Shown here: positions 18,626-27,132 of the stretch, piece after piece
Numbering within the stretch: the first letter of the stretch is position 1
How the letters are laid out: each line of letters opens with the position of its first letter
DNA from: JAICJC01 sp963709425
GTDB taxonomy: Bacteria; Actinomycetota; Thermoleophilia; Gaiellales; JAICJC01
Direction: 5' to 3'
NCBI GenBank assembly: GCA_963709425.1
Contig: CAVPWG010000002.1
Location: forward strand, 62,001-126,000
DNA length: 64,000 nt
Made by a program: the position numbers and the translations under genes
Notes under the pieces: generated by a model
What the model saw: only the letters and a program-made list of their open reading frames with translations
What the model was told of the DNA's origin: nothing
Databases searched by the model: none

Positions 18626-19735
18626 TCAGACGGCGCTGCGAGGGTCGTGCACCCGCCGGTCGCCGCCGCCCTCGGGCGGAAGCGAGGAGTAGTCGGGCGC
18701 CGGGAAGCCGCTCTCGAGGTCGATCGCCCGCCCCTCCTTCGCCGAGCGGCCCGCCGCGAGCATGACCTCGAGCGCATGCAGCGAGTGCTCCGGCCGCATC
18801 ACCGGCGCGACGCCGCGCTCGATGCACTCCACGAGGTGGTCGAGGCCGGCCGTCCACGACCACCCCGGCGCAGCCTCGGGGTGCACCTCCCACGTGCCGG
18901 CGGCGTTTCGCCAGAGCTCGAAGCCCTCCGGCGCCCAGTCGTCCCCGAGCATCTGCACGACACCGTCGGTGCCGTAGAGCTCGATAGCGGGCGAGCGGTA
19001 GCGCTGCATGGTGAAGCCGGTCGCCACCGATGCGAACCGGCTCTCGCCGAAGTCGAGCAGCAGGTGGGCGTTGTCGTCGCTCTGCACACGGATCGGGGCA
19101 CCCTCGACGACGCGCTCGGGGATCGCCGTCCCCACCATCGCCACCACCCGGCGCACGGGGCCGATGAGGCCGCACAGGCTCGTGACGTTGTAGATGCCGA
19201 GATCGAAGAGCGCGCCGCCGCCCGGCTCGTAGTACCACCGCCCCCACCACGGCCCCGCCCAGCCGTACCGCGCCCGCGCCAGCACGACGCGGCCGACGTC
19301 GCCCGCCCCGACCCGGCGGTGGATCGCCCGGTAGGTGGGAGACAGGAGCACGGCCGGCGCGCAGACGACCACCTGCCCGGATGCGCGGCCGGCCGCCGCG
19401 ACGAGGGCACGGGCCTCGTCCATCGTCGTCGCCATCGGCTTCTCGACCAGCACGTGCCGGCCCGCCGCCAGTGCCGCGAGCGCCAGCCGGCCGTGCTCGA
19501 GCATGCTCGTCAGCACCAGCACCGCGTCGACCCGGTCGTGCTCGATGACGGCCTCGGCGCTCGCGACGGCCACCGCCGCCCCTGTCGCGCGGTCGGCGGC
19601 GGCGCGCTTTTCGGGATCGGGGTCGTATGCGGCCGTGACCTCGACGCGCCCGGCGGCGGCGAGCCGCTCGATCGCCGTGCGGTACGGCGTCCAGTAGACG
19701 CTCCCCAGACCGAGAATTCCGAGACGGACGGTCAC
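18626..19735 (-). CDS. Gfo/Idh/MocA-family oxidoreductase
   Basis: 369 residues from GTG 19735 (VTVRLGILGLGSVYWTPY). NAD(P)-binding GLGSVYWTP, then VEVTAAYDPDPEKRA and the family hallmark HVLVEKPMATTMDEARAL (EKP catalytic region). The C-terminal beta domain has GGGALFDLGIYNV. Family members oxidise or reduce sugars, inositols and glycosides. It lies 25 bases upstream of the ABC ATPase on the same strand and belongs to the sugar locus. The substrate is unknown. Confidence 0.9.
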   Translation of the reverse strand: MTVRLGILGLGSVYWTPYRTAIERLAAAGRVEVTAAYDPDPEKRAAADRATGAAVAVASAEAVIEHDRVDAVLVLTSMLEHGRLALAALAAGRHVLVEKPMATTMDEARALVAAAGRASGQVVVCAPAVLLSPTYRAIHRRVGAGDVGRVVLARARYGWAGPWWGRWYYEPGGGALFDLGIYNVTSLCGLIGPVRRVVAMVGTAIPERVVEGAPIRVQSDDNAHLLLDFGESRFASVATGFTMQRYRSPAIELYGTDGVVQMLGDDWAPEGFELWRNAAGTWEVHPEAAPGWSWTAGLDHLVECIERGVAPVMRPEHSLHALEVMLAAGRSAKEGRAIDLESGFPAPDYSSLPPEGGGDRRVHDPRSAV

Positions 19736-19796
19736 CAGGCAACGATGATGATAAGAGACCCTCGGCGGTGGCGGGGATGGGTAGTCTCCGCTGAGC

Positions 19797-21212
19797 ATGG
19801 CCTACGACTTCGATCTGCTCGTGATCGGCTCGGGCCCGGCAGGTCAGAAGGCCGCGATCCAGGCGGCCAAGCTGCACCGCCGTGTCGCGATCGTCGAGCA
19901 GCAGCGCATGGTCGGGGGCGTGTGCATCAACTCGGGCACGATCCCCTCGAAGACGCTGCGCGAGGCGGTCATGTACCTGACCGGGATGACGCAGCGGTCG
20001 ATGTACGGCGACAGCTATCGCGTCAAGGACGACGTCACCATCTCGGATCTCTTCTGGCGCACACAGGCCGTCATCGAGCGCGAGGCCGACGTCGTCCGCG
20101 ACCAACTCTCGCGAAACCACGTGCGCATCCTCACCGGCACGGGTCACTTCTCGGACGACCACACGGTCACGGTCTCGGGAGAGGACGGCGCCAGCCGCCA
20201 GGTGACGGCGGAGAAGATCGTGATCGCAGTCGGCACCCGGCCGGCGCGGCCGACGAGCGTCGAGTTCAACGAGCGCACCGTGCTCGACTCGGACGGGATC
20301 CTGCACCTCGAGAAGATCCCTGACGCGCTCCTGGTCGTCGGCGCCGGTGTGATCGGCATCGAGTACGCCTCGATGTTCGCGGCGCTCGGATCGCGGGTCA
20401 CGGTCGTCGAGGTGCGGCCGCGGCTGCTCGACTTCTGCGACGCCGAGATCATCGAGGCGCTCCAGTACCACCTGCGCGACCTGAACGTCGTCTTCCGGCT
20501 CTCAGAGGAGGTCGTCGGGGTCGACGAGCACGACGGCGGGACGATCACGCACCTGAAGAGCGGCAAACGGATACTCGCCGACACGGTCCTCTACTCCGCC
20601 GGACGGCAGGGCGCGACCGACGCCCTCGACCTCGGAAACGTCGGGATCGAGGCGGACGCGCGCGGCCGGATCAGCATCGACGAGCACTACCGCACGTCGG
20701 TCGAGCACATCTACGCGGTCGGCGACGTGATCGGCTTCCCGAGCCTGGCGGCGACCTCGATGGAGCAGGGCCGGCTCGCATCCGCGCACGCCTGCGGGCT
20801 CGACGTGAAGCCGATCTCCGCATCGCTGCCGATCGGCATCTACACGATCCCTGAGATCAGCTTCGTCGGCAGCACCGAGGAGCAGCTCACCCTGGAGCAG
20901 ACGCCGTACGAGGTGGGGATCTCACGCTACCGCGAGCTGGCCCGCGGGGCGATCCTCGGCGACGCCTACGGCATGCTGAAGCTGCTCGTCTCGGCGGACG
21001 ACCGCCGGCTCCTCGGCGTGCACGCCTTCGGGACGACCGCGACGGAGCTCGTGCACATCGGCCAGACGGTGATGGGGTTCGGCGGCACGGTCGACTATCT
21101 CGTCGAGGCCGTCTTCAACTACCCGACGCTGGCCGAGGGCTACAAGGTCGCAGCGCTCGACGCGACGAACAAGCTGCGAGCGATCTCGTCGCTCTCCTCC
21201 TCGCCAACCTGA
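19797..21212 (+). CDS. sthA: Si-specific NAD(P)+ transhydrogenase (soluble)
   Basis: 471 residues, a flavoprotein disulfide reductase fold that moves hydride between NADPH and NAD+ in the cytosol. FAD site VIGSGPAGQKAAIQAAKL; the region holding the redox disulfide in relatives reads GGVCINSGTIPSKTLREAV. It keeps only one Cys, as in SthA and unlike lipoamide or glutathione reductase. NAD site VVGAGVIGIEYASMF; second FAD motif IYAVGDVIGFPSLAATSMEQGR; C-terminal FNYPTLAEGYKVAAL. The 61-base divergent gap to the oxidoreductase gene must hold both promoters. It would balance NADH and NADPH pools. Confidence 0.92.
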   Translation: MAYDFDLLVIGSGPAGQKAAIQAAKLHRRVAIVEQQRMVGGVCINSGTIPSKTLREAVMYLTGMTQRSMYGDSYRVKDDVTISDLFWRTQAVIEREADVVRDQLSRNHVRILTGTGHFSDDHTVTVSGEDGASRQVTAEKIVIAVGTRPARPTSVEFNERTVLDSDGILHLEKIPDALLVVGAGVIGIEYASMFAALGSRVTVVEVRPRLLDFCDAEIIEALQYHLRDLNVVFRLSEEVVGVDEHDGGTITHLKSGKRILADTVLYSAGRQGATDALDLGNVGIEADARGRISIDEHYRTSVEHIYAVGDVIGFPSLAATSMEQGRLASAHACGLDVKPISASLPIGIYTIPEISFVGSTEEQLTLEQTPYEVGISRYRELARGAILGDAYGMLKLLVSADDRRLLGVHAFGTTATELVHIGQTVMGFGGTVDYLVEAVFNYPTLAEGYKVAALDATNKLRAISSLSSSPT

Positions 21213-22001
21213 CGCAAAGAGAGCCAGGCCACAATCCGGGCGGGCCGCCGCGACGTACCCCCATCACCGGCGTCCCTCCTGCAAGGACGCCTGCCCCGGG
21301 GCGGGGCGCGACCCCCTCGGACGTCCCGCTCCGGCGGCTGGCCACAGGCTCAATCGCGGTGCTCCCTGCGGCCGATCACAGCGCAGGTACCCCCGTGAAC
21401 ATGTCCGACCGAACAACCCTTGCCGAAGCCGGCCCCGGTCGCTGCCGCGTCGGTCGTGGACGTCGAACCGACCGCGGCGAGTCAGGAGCTCCGGACGATC
21501 TCGAGCGGGGGTCAGTCGATCGCCGCCAGCGCGCCGCGGGCGTTGTCATCGACGACATCCGGCCGCGGTCGGCGAGCACCTCCGCACGATCAGGCACCCG
21601 GCACGAGTGCGGCGTGTGCTCGCTAATGTCGTAGTGCGCGTAGAGCGGCTGCATCGGTCTCGTGGCTTGACCTAGACGTCGGTGGGCTTCCCGATGGGCT
21701 GGCTTGAGGTGACGACGTCGAGCTCGTGCCAGTCCCTGAGCTCACGGGCGACGGGATGCAGCACCTCGACTTGGGTTCGCTCGGACGTCTGCAAGCAACA
21801 ATTGTGCAGCGCGCCCCGGTCGCGTGCAGGCCGAACGTTCTGGAAAGTTCTGGAACGTTTACGGGGACTGTTCGGATTCCGTGATCGCGCCCGGCGGGCC
21901 GTCCCGAGCGGCTAGGGTCGGTGGCCGAGGAGAGAGGCGGGTGGCGCACGGTTCGAAGACCGGCGTCCCTCGGAGTCGTCCAGGGAGGGAGGTCGAACGG
22001 C
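21213..22001 (+). other. Gene-poor interval of 789 bases
   Basis: No convincing gene is seen on either strand between sthA and the DUF1996 gene. Short open frames on the minus strand around 21376-21654 and 21660-21930 have partly protein-like stretches but change frame and lack starts, so they could be remnants of a decayed gene. The last 40 bases carry the ribosome-binding site of the next gene (ggagggaggtc). Confidence 0.5.
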
Positions 22002-22841
22002 ATGGTGGGCATCCGAAGACGATTGGGGCGCTCGTGCGCGGTCGCGATCCTGACGGCCGCAGCCCTCGCGGTGCTGAGCCCGACAGTGGCGCTCGCGCGC
22101 CCGCACGGGCAGTTCCGGGTGAGCTGCCCCTACAGCCACTCGAAGTCCGACGATCCGATCGTCTACCCGGACCAGCCGGGCGCGTCGCACCTGCACGACT
22201 TCTTCGGCAACAACTCGGTCGATGCGTTCTCGAATGAGTCGTCGCTCCGCGCCGGCACGACCACGTGTAGCACCCCGGATGACCTGAGCGGCTACTGGGA
22301 GCCCGAGATGTACGTCAACGGCAAGCCCCGGCCGGCGCCGAAGATGACGATCTACTACGTGGGCTACGGCAACACCGAGCCGATGCCCGCCGGCCTCCAG
22401 ATGGTCGCAGGCGACTCGCACGCGACGCACCTGCAGTCGACTGCGGTCCTCCAGTGGACGTGCGGCGACGGCACGCCTAAGCAGACGAAGCCATACAACT
22501 GCAAGCCCTGGCTTAAGGTCGACCCGGGCGGGGTGACAGCGCTCGTCAAGTTCCCGACCTGCTGGGACGGCAACGGGCTCACGCGCGACCACGTCGCCTA
22601 CACCGTGCGGGGCGGAAACTGCCCGGCGGGGTTCGGCCACTCGATCCCGCTGGTCAGGATGTTCCTGAAGACGGGCATCGTGAACCCGCGGGATGCCAAC
22701 AATCACGTCAGGATCGGCTTCTCGAGCGGAAAGCACTACACACTGCATGGCGACTTCTTCAGCGCCTGGGATCAGGCCCGGATGAACTCGCTGACGCAGA
22801 ACTGCATCAACGCCGGCAAGAACTGCGGCCGCATCACGTAG
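22002..22841 (+). CDS. Secreted DUF1996 protein
   Basis: 279 residues from ATG 22002, preceded by a ggagggaggtc ribosome-binding site. The N-terminus MVGIRRRLGRSCAVAILTAAALAVLSPTVALA is a signal peptide. The mature protein has the DUF1996 pattern DDPIVYPDQPGASHLHDFFGN and SGYWEPEMYVNGKP. Many Cys residues (in VSCPYSHS, TTCSTPDD, WTCGDG, FPTCWDGNG, GGNCPAGF and the C-terminus) point to disulfide bonding. The HLHDFFGN histidines may bind metal. DUF1996 proteins are widespread in actinobacteria and fungi and lack a proven function. Confidence 0.88.
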   Translation: MVGIRRRLGRSCAVAILTAAALAVLSPTVALARPHGQFRVSCPYSHSKSDDPIVYPDQPGASHLHDFFGNNSVDAFSNESSLRAGTTTCSTPDDLSGYWEPEMYVNGKPRPAPKMTIYYVGYGNTEPMPAGLQMVAGDSHATHLQSTAVLQWTCGDGTPKQTKPYNCKPWLKVDPGGVTALVKFPTCWDGNGLTRDHVAYTVRGGNCPAGFGHSIPLVRMFLKTGIVNPRDANNHVRIGFSSGKHYTLHGDFFSAWDQARMNSLTQNCINAGKNCGRIT

Positions 22842-22844
22842 GCG

Positions 22845-23000
22845 TCACCGGCCCGGATACAGGTGGCAGGCGACCTGCACGTCGCCGACCGGACGCAGGG
22901 CCGGGTCGATCGGATCGTGGAACTCGACGGCCGCGCCGTCGTCCGAAGGATCGACCGACCGGACGCCTGTCCAGAATGGTTCGACCTCTTTGACGAGCAC
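22845..23000 (-). CDS. Possible small protein overlapping the sigma-factor operon end
   Basis: 51-codon frame from GTG 23000 with good third-position GC, reading VLVKEVEPFWTGVRSVDP and VAFHLYPGR-like residues to the stop at 22845. The same frame stays open further upstream, with a CDCGGETEN segment, into the 3' end of the ECF sigma gene but finds no standard start there. It could be a small regulator of the sigma factor, or the real sigma C-terminus reached by a frameshift. No family is recognised. Confidence 0.3.
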   Translation of the reverse strand: MLVKEVEPFWTGVRSVDPSDDGAAVEFHDPIDPALRPVGDVQVACHLYPGR

Positions 23001-23046
23001 CGGGCGGGAGATGTTGGCGGCGGAGTTCTCCGTCTCGCCGCCGCAG

Positions 23047-23640
23047 TCACACCTGGCCGCGACCCGTGGATCGGGCAGTGGTCGGAAGATCCAACCCCTC
23101 GCGGCAGAGCTGGGCGGCGACGATCTCGCGGGCCTTGTAGATCCGCCACTTGACGTTCGCCAGGCTCGTCTCCAGGGCGTCGGCGATCTCCGCGTACGGG
23201 AGGCCGACGACGTCGCGCAGCAGCAGCGCCATCTTCAGATCCACGCTCAGCGCCCCGATCGCCCGCCAGACGATCTCCATCTCCTCGATGGGGAGCGACT
23301 GCGGCGGTGCGGTGAGCTCCAGATACGCGTCGGCATCGAGCTCCAGCGAGCGGCCGCCCCGCCGCTCGCGTGCCCTCAGCTCATCGACCACCCGGTGCTT
23401 CGCGACCTGAAACAGCCACGTCGTGAACAGACAGCGACTGTCGAAGGTCGGCAGCGCCCGGTGGACGCGGATGAAGACCTCCTGGCAGACATCCTCGGCC
23501 AACGCCCGGTCGCCCGCCAGCACCCGCACGACGTAGTTGTGAAGCGGCGCCTGGTACTGCCGCATGATGGCCGCAAACGCGTCGTCATCACCGCGCTGTG
23601 CGAGACGCAGCATGTCAGGGTCAGGTTGTGGGAGAGCCAC
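23047..23640 (-). CDS. ECF-type RNA polymerase sigma factor
   Basis: 197 residues. Region 2 at about 15-80 (AFAAIMRQYQAPLHNYVVRVLAGD, LAEDVCQEVFIRVHRAL, TWLFQVAKHRVVDELRARERR); region 4 at about 120-180 (IGALSVDLKMALLLRDVVGLPYAEIADALETSLANVKWRIYKAREIV). A typical ECF/RpoE-like factor. The spacer between regions contains an acidic stretch (LELDADAYLEL). No anti-sigma gene is obvious next to it; the only candidate is the small overlapping frame at 22845-23000. Confidence 0.93.
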   Translation of the reverse strand: MALPQPDPDMLRLAQRGDDDAFAAIMRQYQAPLHNYVVRVLAGDRALAEDVCQEVFIRVHRALPTFDSRCLFTTWLFQVAKHRVVDELRARERRGGRSLELDADAYLELTAPPQSLPIEEMEIVWRAIGALSVDLKMALLLRDVVGLPYAEIADALETSLANVKWRIYKAREIVAAQLCREGLDLPTTARSTGRGQV

Positions 23641-23734
23641 GATAGGTCACAGTCAAGAGTTCGTCACGAACGTAACCCGGCACTCTGGCGATGCGCCGTT
23701 GGACCCGTCTTGGGCGCGGTTGTCGCGGTTGGGT

Positions 23735-24424
23735 CTATCCGACGATCCGCGCCGCCCGCCCGCGGCCGATGGTCGTGAGCTTGTCTCCCTGGACGATCAG
23801 CGCGGTGTCCTCGTCGAGCGCGTATCCCACATGTCCTTCTCCGAGATCGGCGATCGCTGCCCGGAGGCGCGGCGTCGTCTCCCACCCGTCGGCGTGGACC
23901 TCGACGGTGAACGGCACGAGCCCGAGCCCCGCGACGACCGCGACCTCCTCGAGATCCTCGCCTGCATGCTCGGGGCAGATCGGGCGCCCGTGGTGGCGCC
24001 ACCCGCCGACGACGGCGTGCGTGGCGGCAATTGCCGCGCCGGCGGAGAACCCGGCGTAGGGCGCGCCGCGCTCGACGAGCCACCGGATCAGATCGTCGCG
24101 GACGGGAACCAGGGACGCCGCGTATTCGGGGGTGAGACCACCGCCCACCAGGAGCCCGTCCGCCTCGGCGAGGTCGTCGACGTTCATCTGGTCGCCGAGC
24201 CGGACGGGGACGACGACAGGCTCGACGCCGCCGGCCGACCCGAGCGCGCGGACGAAGCGGGCGCCGTACTCGTCGATGCCGTCGCCCTCGTCGAGAAGGA
24301 CGATGGCGACCCGGGCCACACCGGAACGGCGAGCTGCAACGGCACTCGCCTCGCGCAGGAATGCGTCGTAGATCGCAGGCTGGGCATGTTCGTCCCAGCC
24401 CCCGCCGATCAGCGTGATGTGCAC
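23735..24424 (-). CDS. Peptidase S51 family (cyanophycinase / dipeptidase E-like)
   Basis: 229 residues from GTG 24424 (VHITLIGGGWDEH). The S51 nucleophile elbow GFSAGAAIAA contains the catalytic serine, preceded by LVGGGLTPEYAASL. The fold is a class I glutamine amidotransferase-like Ser peptidase that cleaves Asp-containing peptides. The C-terminal half has GLGLVPFTVEVHADGWE. The stretch around the catalytic Ser is more like the DUF-type S51 members than true cyanophycinase. A zinc-ribbon gene ends 14 bases upstream on the same strand. Confidence 0.83.
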   Translation of the reverse strand: MHITLIGGGWDEHAQPAIYDAFLREASAVAARRSGVARVAIVLLDEGDGIDEYGARFVRALGSAGGVEPVVVPVRLGDQMNVDDLAEADGLLVGGGLTPEYAASLVPVRDDLIRWLVERGAPYAGFSAGAAIAATHAVVGGWRHHGRPICPEHAGEDLEEVAVVAGLGLVPFTVEVHADGWETTPRLRAAIADLGEGHVGYALDEDTALIVQGDKLTTIGRGRAARIVG

Positions 24425-24437
24425 CTCATCCGATCTG

Positions 24438-24713
24438 TCAGGCGCGTCGAAACGCACGGCGGAGCAGAGACGGTCGTTGCGGCTGTGTCTTCCGCCACTC
24501 GTCCAGCAGCGGTAAGCGCCCGGCTCGGCGTGCGGCGTCGACGCACTCCGTGTGTGCATGCCGCCGCCGGCGTGGATCGCCCTCCGGCGCGATGAGCATG
24601 TGGCTGGTCATGGCGTGCAGGTGGTAGCCGCACAGCGGGCAACGGTATGTCGACGGCTTCCGATTGTGCGCTGGGCGAATCGCCCACCATCGTGCCGTGT
24701 CCAGTTTCCCCAC
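24438..24713 (-). CDS. Small zinc-ribbon protein
   Basis: 91 residues. The central CPLCGYHLHAMTSHMLIAPEG has a C-x2-C pair with His residues, and HAHTECVD provides a possible third and fourth ligand set, suggesting a single zinc site. The C-terminus is basic (RRAFRRA). No signal peptide. It lies 14 bases before the S51 peptidase and is probably co-transcribed with it. Function unknown; the fold is compatible with nucleic-acid binding. Confidence 0.7.
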   Translation of the reverse strand: MGKLDTARWWAIRPAHNRKPSTYRCPLCGYHLHAMTSHMLIAPEGDPRRRRHAHTECVDAARRAGRLPLLDEWRKTQPQRPSLLRRAFRRA

Positions 24714-24775
24714 GGTGGAATCATGCCGCTGTTCGCTGGTCGTTGGACCCGCTCATCCTCGGTGCATGATGCGGC

Positions 24776-25582
24776 CTACGCGCGCGAGACGACGATGCGG
24801 TACTCGTTTTGAAGGCTGTATCCCCCGTCTGGAGTTCGGTACTGCTCCATGCCGCGTGCGATGGCGTCCCCGAGCTCGTGCTCGCGATCCGGCCCGGCGA
24901 GGAGCGCGAGCCCGGCGACGGCGAGCATCGCGCGCCGGAGGGTCTGTTCGTCGGGGAACTCGGCGCTCCAGCTCGTCACGAAGTCGTCGGCGATGGTGAG
25001 GCCGGACGCAGCGACGAGTCCCTCGAGCACCCCCGGCGCCGACAGGTCAGGATCGGCCGGCGCATCGGCAGGACGCGGCGGGAAGAACGTGCGGGCAATG
25101 CTCTTCATCGCCTCGAAATCGCAGCACTCGTGCCGCCCCCAGACCTGGATCACGACGGACGCGCCGGGCTTCGCGACCCGGCGCGCCTCCGCCAGCGCGG
25201 CGACGATGTCGTTCGCGAAGAAGAACGAGTTGAACCCGGCGACAAGGTCGAACGAGTCGGCCTCATACGGCAGCGCCTCCATCTCGCCGTCCCGCAGGTC
25301 GGCGTCCGGCAGACGTTCGTGCGCGAACTCGATCAATGCCGCGGAAGCGTCCATGCCGAACGGCTCGCCGCCGCGGTCGACCACGAGACGCAGAAACGAG
25401 CCAACGCCACAGCCGACGTCGAGCACGCGGTCGCCCGGGCTGATCGGGGCGTGCGCCAGCGCCGCCTCGTAGGTGGGCGTCTGCTGATCCTCGCTGAGCG
25501 CCCAGTCGGCGGGCCGGGCGCCCCACAGCCGCCCCCACCGCTCGGCGCTGCCCACCGTTCCGGGTGATGCATGTGTGACCAC
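24776..25582 (-). CDS. SAM-dependent methyltransferase (UbiE/class I type)
   Basis: 268 residues. GTG 25582 is chosen because ggaaggag sits 5 bases upstream; an upstream in-frame ATG at 25612 lies inside the operator. SAM motif I VLDVGCGVGSFLRLV, acidic FGMDASAALI, motif II/III LRDGEMEALPYEADSFDLVAGFNSFFFA and KPGASVVIQVWG. It methylates a small molecule, possibly a toxic compound or pigment, since it is paired with a PadR repressor reading the other way. Expression is probably repressed by that PadR protein through the double palindrome between the genes. Confidence 0.88.
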   Translation of the reverse strand: MVTHASPGTVGSAERWGRLWGARPADWALSEDQQTPTYEAALAHAPISPGDRVLDVGCGVGSFLRLVVDRGGEPFGMDASAALIEFAHERLPDADLRDGEMEALPYEADSFDLVAGFNSFFFANDIVAALAEARRVAKPGASVVIQVWGRHECCDFEAMKSIARTFFPPRPADAPADPDLSAPGVLEGLVAASGLTIADDFVTSWSAEFPDEQTLRRAMLAVAGLALLAGPDREHELGDAIARGMEQYRTPDGGYSLQNEYRIVVSRA

Positions 25583-25600
25583 GTCGACTCCTTCCACTAG

Positions 25601-25635
25601 ACTATGGTTCATAGTTATAAACTATGGAACATAGT
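25601..25635. promoter_or_regulatory. Double palindromic operator between methyltransferase and PadR gene
   Basis: Two 15-bp palindromes of the form ACTATG-N3-CATAGT, at 25601-25615 (centre GTT) and 25621-25635 (centre GAA), separated by TATAA. The ATG start codon of the PadR gene is the ATG of the second copy. Both -10 regions would lie within the 35 bases, so one dimer per site could repress both genes. Confidence 0.82.
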
Positions 25636-26235
25636 TCTCGCAACAACGACGGGCTCACGCTCTTCTCGTATGAGATTCTCGGCCTCGTCGGACGAGGCGG
25701 TGCCGCCGCCCACGACCTGCTTCGCATGGCGCGCCGCGGCCGCATCCTGGCGTGGGCGGGGGAGAGCCAGTACTACGTCGAGCCCAAACGGCTGGCCGCG
25801 CTCGGATATCTGTCAGCCCGCAAGGAGCCGGGCCGGACACGAGAGCGAACTGTGTACTCGCTCACCGACAAGGGGCTTCGAGCCCTCCAGGAGCACGCCC
25901 GCACGCCGGCCACCATCGTCCCCTTCAAGAGCGACGCGCTGCTTCGCCTGCTCATCTGCGATCTCGTCGGAGAGCCAGTCACCCGGGCGAGCATCGAGGC
26001 GCTCCGAAACGAGATCGCGGACCTCCGGCGACGCATCGACGACACCGACGCCTCCGCGCGAGAGCTGCCGCACCGATCGACGTACCTCATGATGACGAAC
26101 GACTTCCTCCGAGGGCTGATCGACCTGCACGCCGAGCTCATCGAGCGCGTCGAGCGCGAGCTGGCGGCTGACGAGCTCGACACTGAGAACGCTTCGGCGC
26201 CGGTCCGCGGCGTCGGAGATCATACGAGCGGCTGA
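25624..26235 (+). CDS. PadR-family transcriptional regulator
   Basis: 203 residues. Winged helix at residues 12-80 (LFSYEILGLVGRGGAAAHDLLRMARRGRILAW, PKRLAALGYLSARKEPGRTRERTVYSLTDKG), with the conserved wing GRTRERTVYSLTDKGLRAL. The C-terminal half is a long helical dimerisation region of Vir-type PadR (LRNEIADLRRRIDDTD...). There is no ribosome-binding site, and the start codon sits inside the operator with a TAGTTA box 6 bases before it, so the transcript is probably leaderless and autoregulated. Confidence 0.9.
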   Translation: MEHSSRNNDGLTLFSYEILGLVGRGGAAAHDLLRMARRGRILAWAGESQYYVEPKRLAALGYLSARKEPGRTRERTVYSLTDKGLRALQEHARTPATIVPFKSDALLRLLICDLVGEPVTRASIEALRNEIADLRRRIDDTDASARELPHRSTYLMMTNDFLRGLIDLHAELIERVERELAADELDTENASAPVRGVGDHTSG

Positions 26236-26258
26236 CGGCCGCGGGCCGGCTTTGGCGA

Positions 26259-26298
26259 TGGGCCGTGCTGGGATCGAACCAGCGACCTTGGGATTAAA
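26259..26298 (-). repeat. Attachment-site copy: 3' half of tRNA-Lys (distal end of the element)
   Basis: 40 bases identical to 34810-34849, which is the discriminator-to-anticodon-loop part of tRNA-Lys(UUU). To the right of 26298 the tRNA sequence stops abruptly, so no tRNA is encoded here. It is the att scar expected at the far end of an element integrated into the 3' end of that tRNA. Confidence 0.88.
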
Positions 26299-26308
26299 GT
26301 CGCCGCCA

Positions 26309-26324
26309 CGCCGTGACGGCCCGT
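26309..26324. repeat. Direct repeat, first copy, possible integrase arm site
   Basis: cgccgtgacggcccgt; its core GCCGT-G-ACGGC is palindromic. A 15/16 match occurs at 26383-26398, 74 bases away, just inside the att copy. A partial third copy (cggctcgtg) is at 26411-26419. Position and repetition fit recombinase arm-type or excisionase sites. Confidence 0.45.
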
Positions 26325-26382
26325 ACCGGCTGGTGCCGGGAAGTCCAGGATTAGCAGGGCTTTCCGGCACTCGCCCTGTGCG

Positions 26383-26398
26383 CGCCGTGACGGCTCGT
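26383..26398. repeat. Direct repeat, second copy, possible integrase arm site
   Basis: cgccgtgacggctcgt, differing at one base from 26309-26324. See the first copy. Confidence 0.45.
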
Positions 26399-26495
26399 GT
26401 CGCCCTGTTTCGGCTCGTGCGTTTGCAATCCGTTAGCGGCGCAGCCTCAGATCGGATGATCGGAGCGCACTTGCGCACCCACCGCCGCGAAGACG

Positions 26496-26699
26496 TCAGG
26501 CGTCGCCCGTGCCGAGCTCGCGTTCGAGCTCCTCGACACCGGCGCCGAGCCTTACCATCTCCTGCTTCACGTTCGCTATTGACTCCGCTTTCGCCGTGTC
26601 TGCCTGGTCTGCCGGGTGGAGGTCGGCGACCATCATTTGGGGCCGGTCGAAGGTCGCGCGCATCTCGGCGAGCCGGGCGCGTTCGGGCTCGGAGGGCAC
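26496..26699 (-). CDS. Small hypothetical protein
   Basis: 67 residues from a GTG start. Highly charged and helical throughout (ARLAEMRATFDRPQMMV; NVKQEMVRLGAGVEELEREL), with a heptad-like C-terminal helix, so possibly a small coiled coil. First gene inside the left end of the element. No family recognised. Confidence 0.5.
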   Translation of the reverse strand: MPSEPERARLAEMRATFDRPQMMVADLHPADQADTAKAESIANVKQEMVRLGAGVEELERELGTGDA

Positions 26700-27132
26700 C
26701 CGGGGGAATCTAGCCGCGCTGGCACCGGCGGCGGCTTAGCTGGCGATCGCCGCCGGGTTCGCTGCACAGCCGGCGGCCAGTCTCGGAGCAGGCGATTGGA
26801 GAGGCGGCACTAACGGCGTTTGGCGTAGCGCGCTACTCCGGTCGTGTCGAAGGCCACGCACGCGTCGCCGCCGACCCCACAAGCAAGCCGGGGGTCGACG
26901 CCCCGCGGGGCGTAGGAGTTCACTTGAAGGTGACCTCGTACCCCCTGCGAACCCCACGGGTACGGCAGCGTGGGCGGATTTCGGCGGTGGATCGGGTCCA
27001 TCATCTGGAGCGCGAAAAGACAGCTCAGTGTGGAACGGCAGCTCCCTCCCGGCTGACGGAGCCAGCGCGGTGTGTGCTACATCTCGGTTCGCAGGTCGTG
27101 CGGCTTTCGGAGCTCTTCGGTGGGAGGATGCG
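26700..27132 (+). other. 433-base interval upstream of norZ
   Basis: No convincing gene. Several short frames on both strands lack starts or ribosome-binding sites. A minus-strand frame at 26810-27004 (64 codons) has some protein-like character but is probably a remnant. The promoter of norZ must be here, with the tgggagg ribosome-binding site at the right end. I found no clear NsrR or FNR-type palindrome. Confidence 0.4.

Noticed and set aside
26810..27004. 64-codon minus-strand gene upstream of norZ
   Set aside because: Some protein-like residues, but no ribosome-binding site or family resemblance; treated as a possible remnant only.
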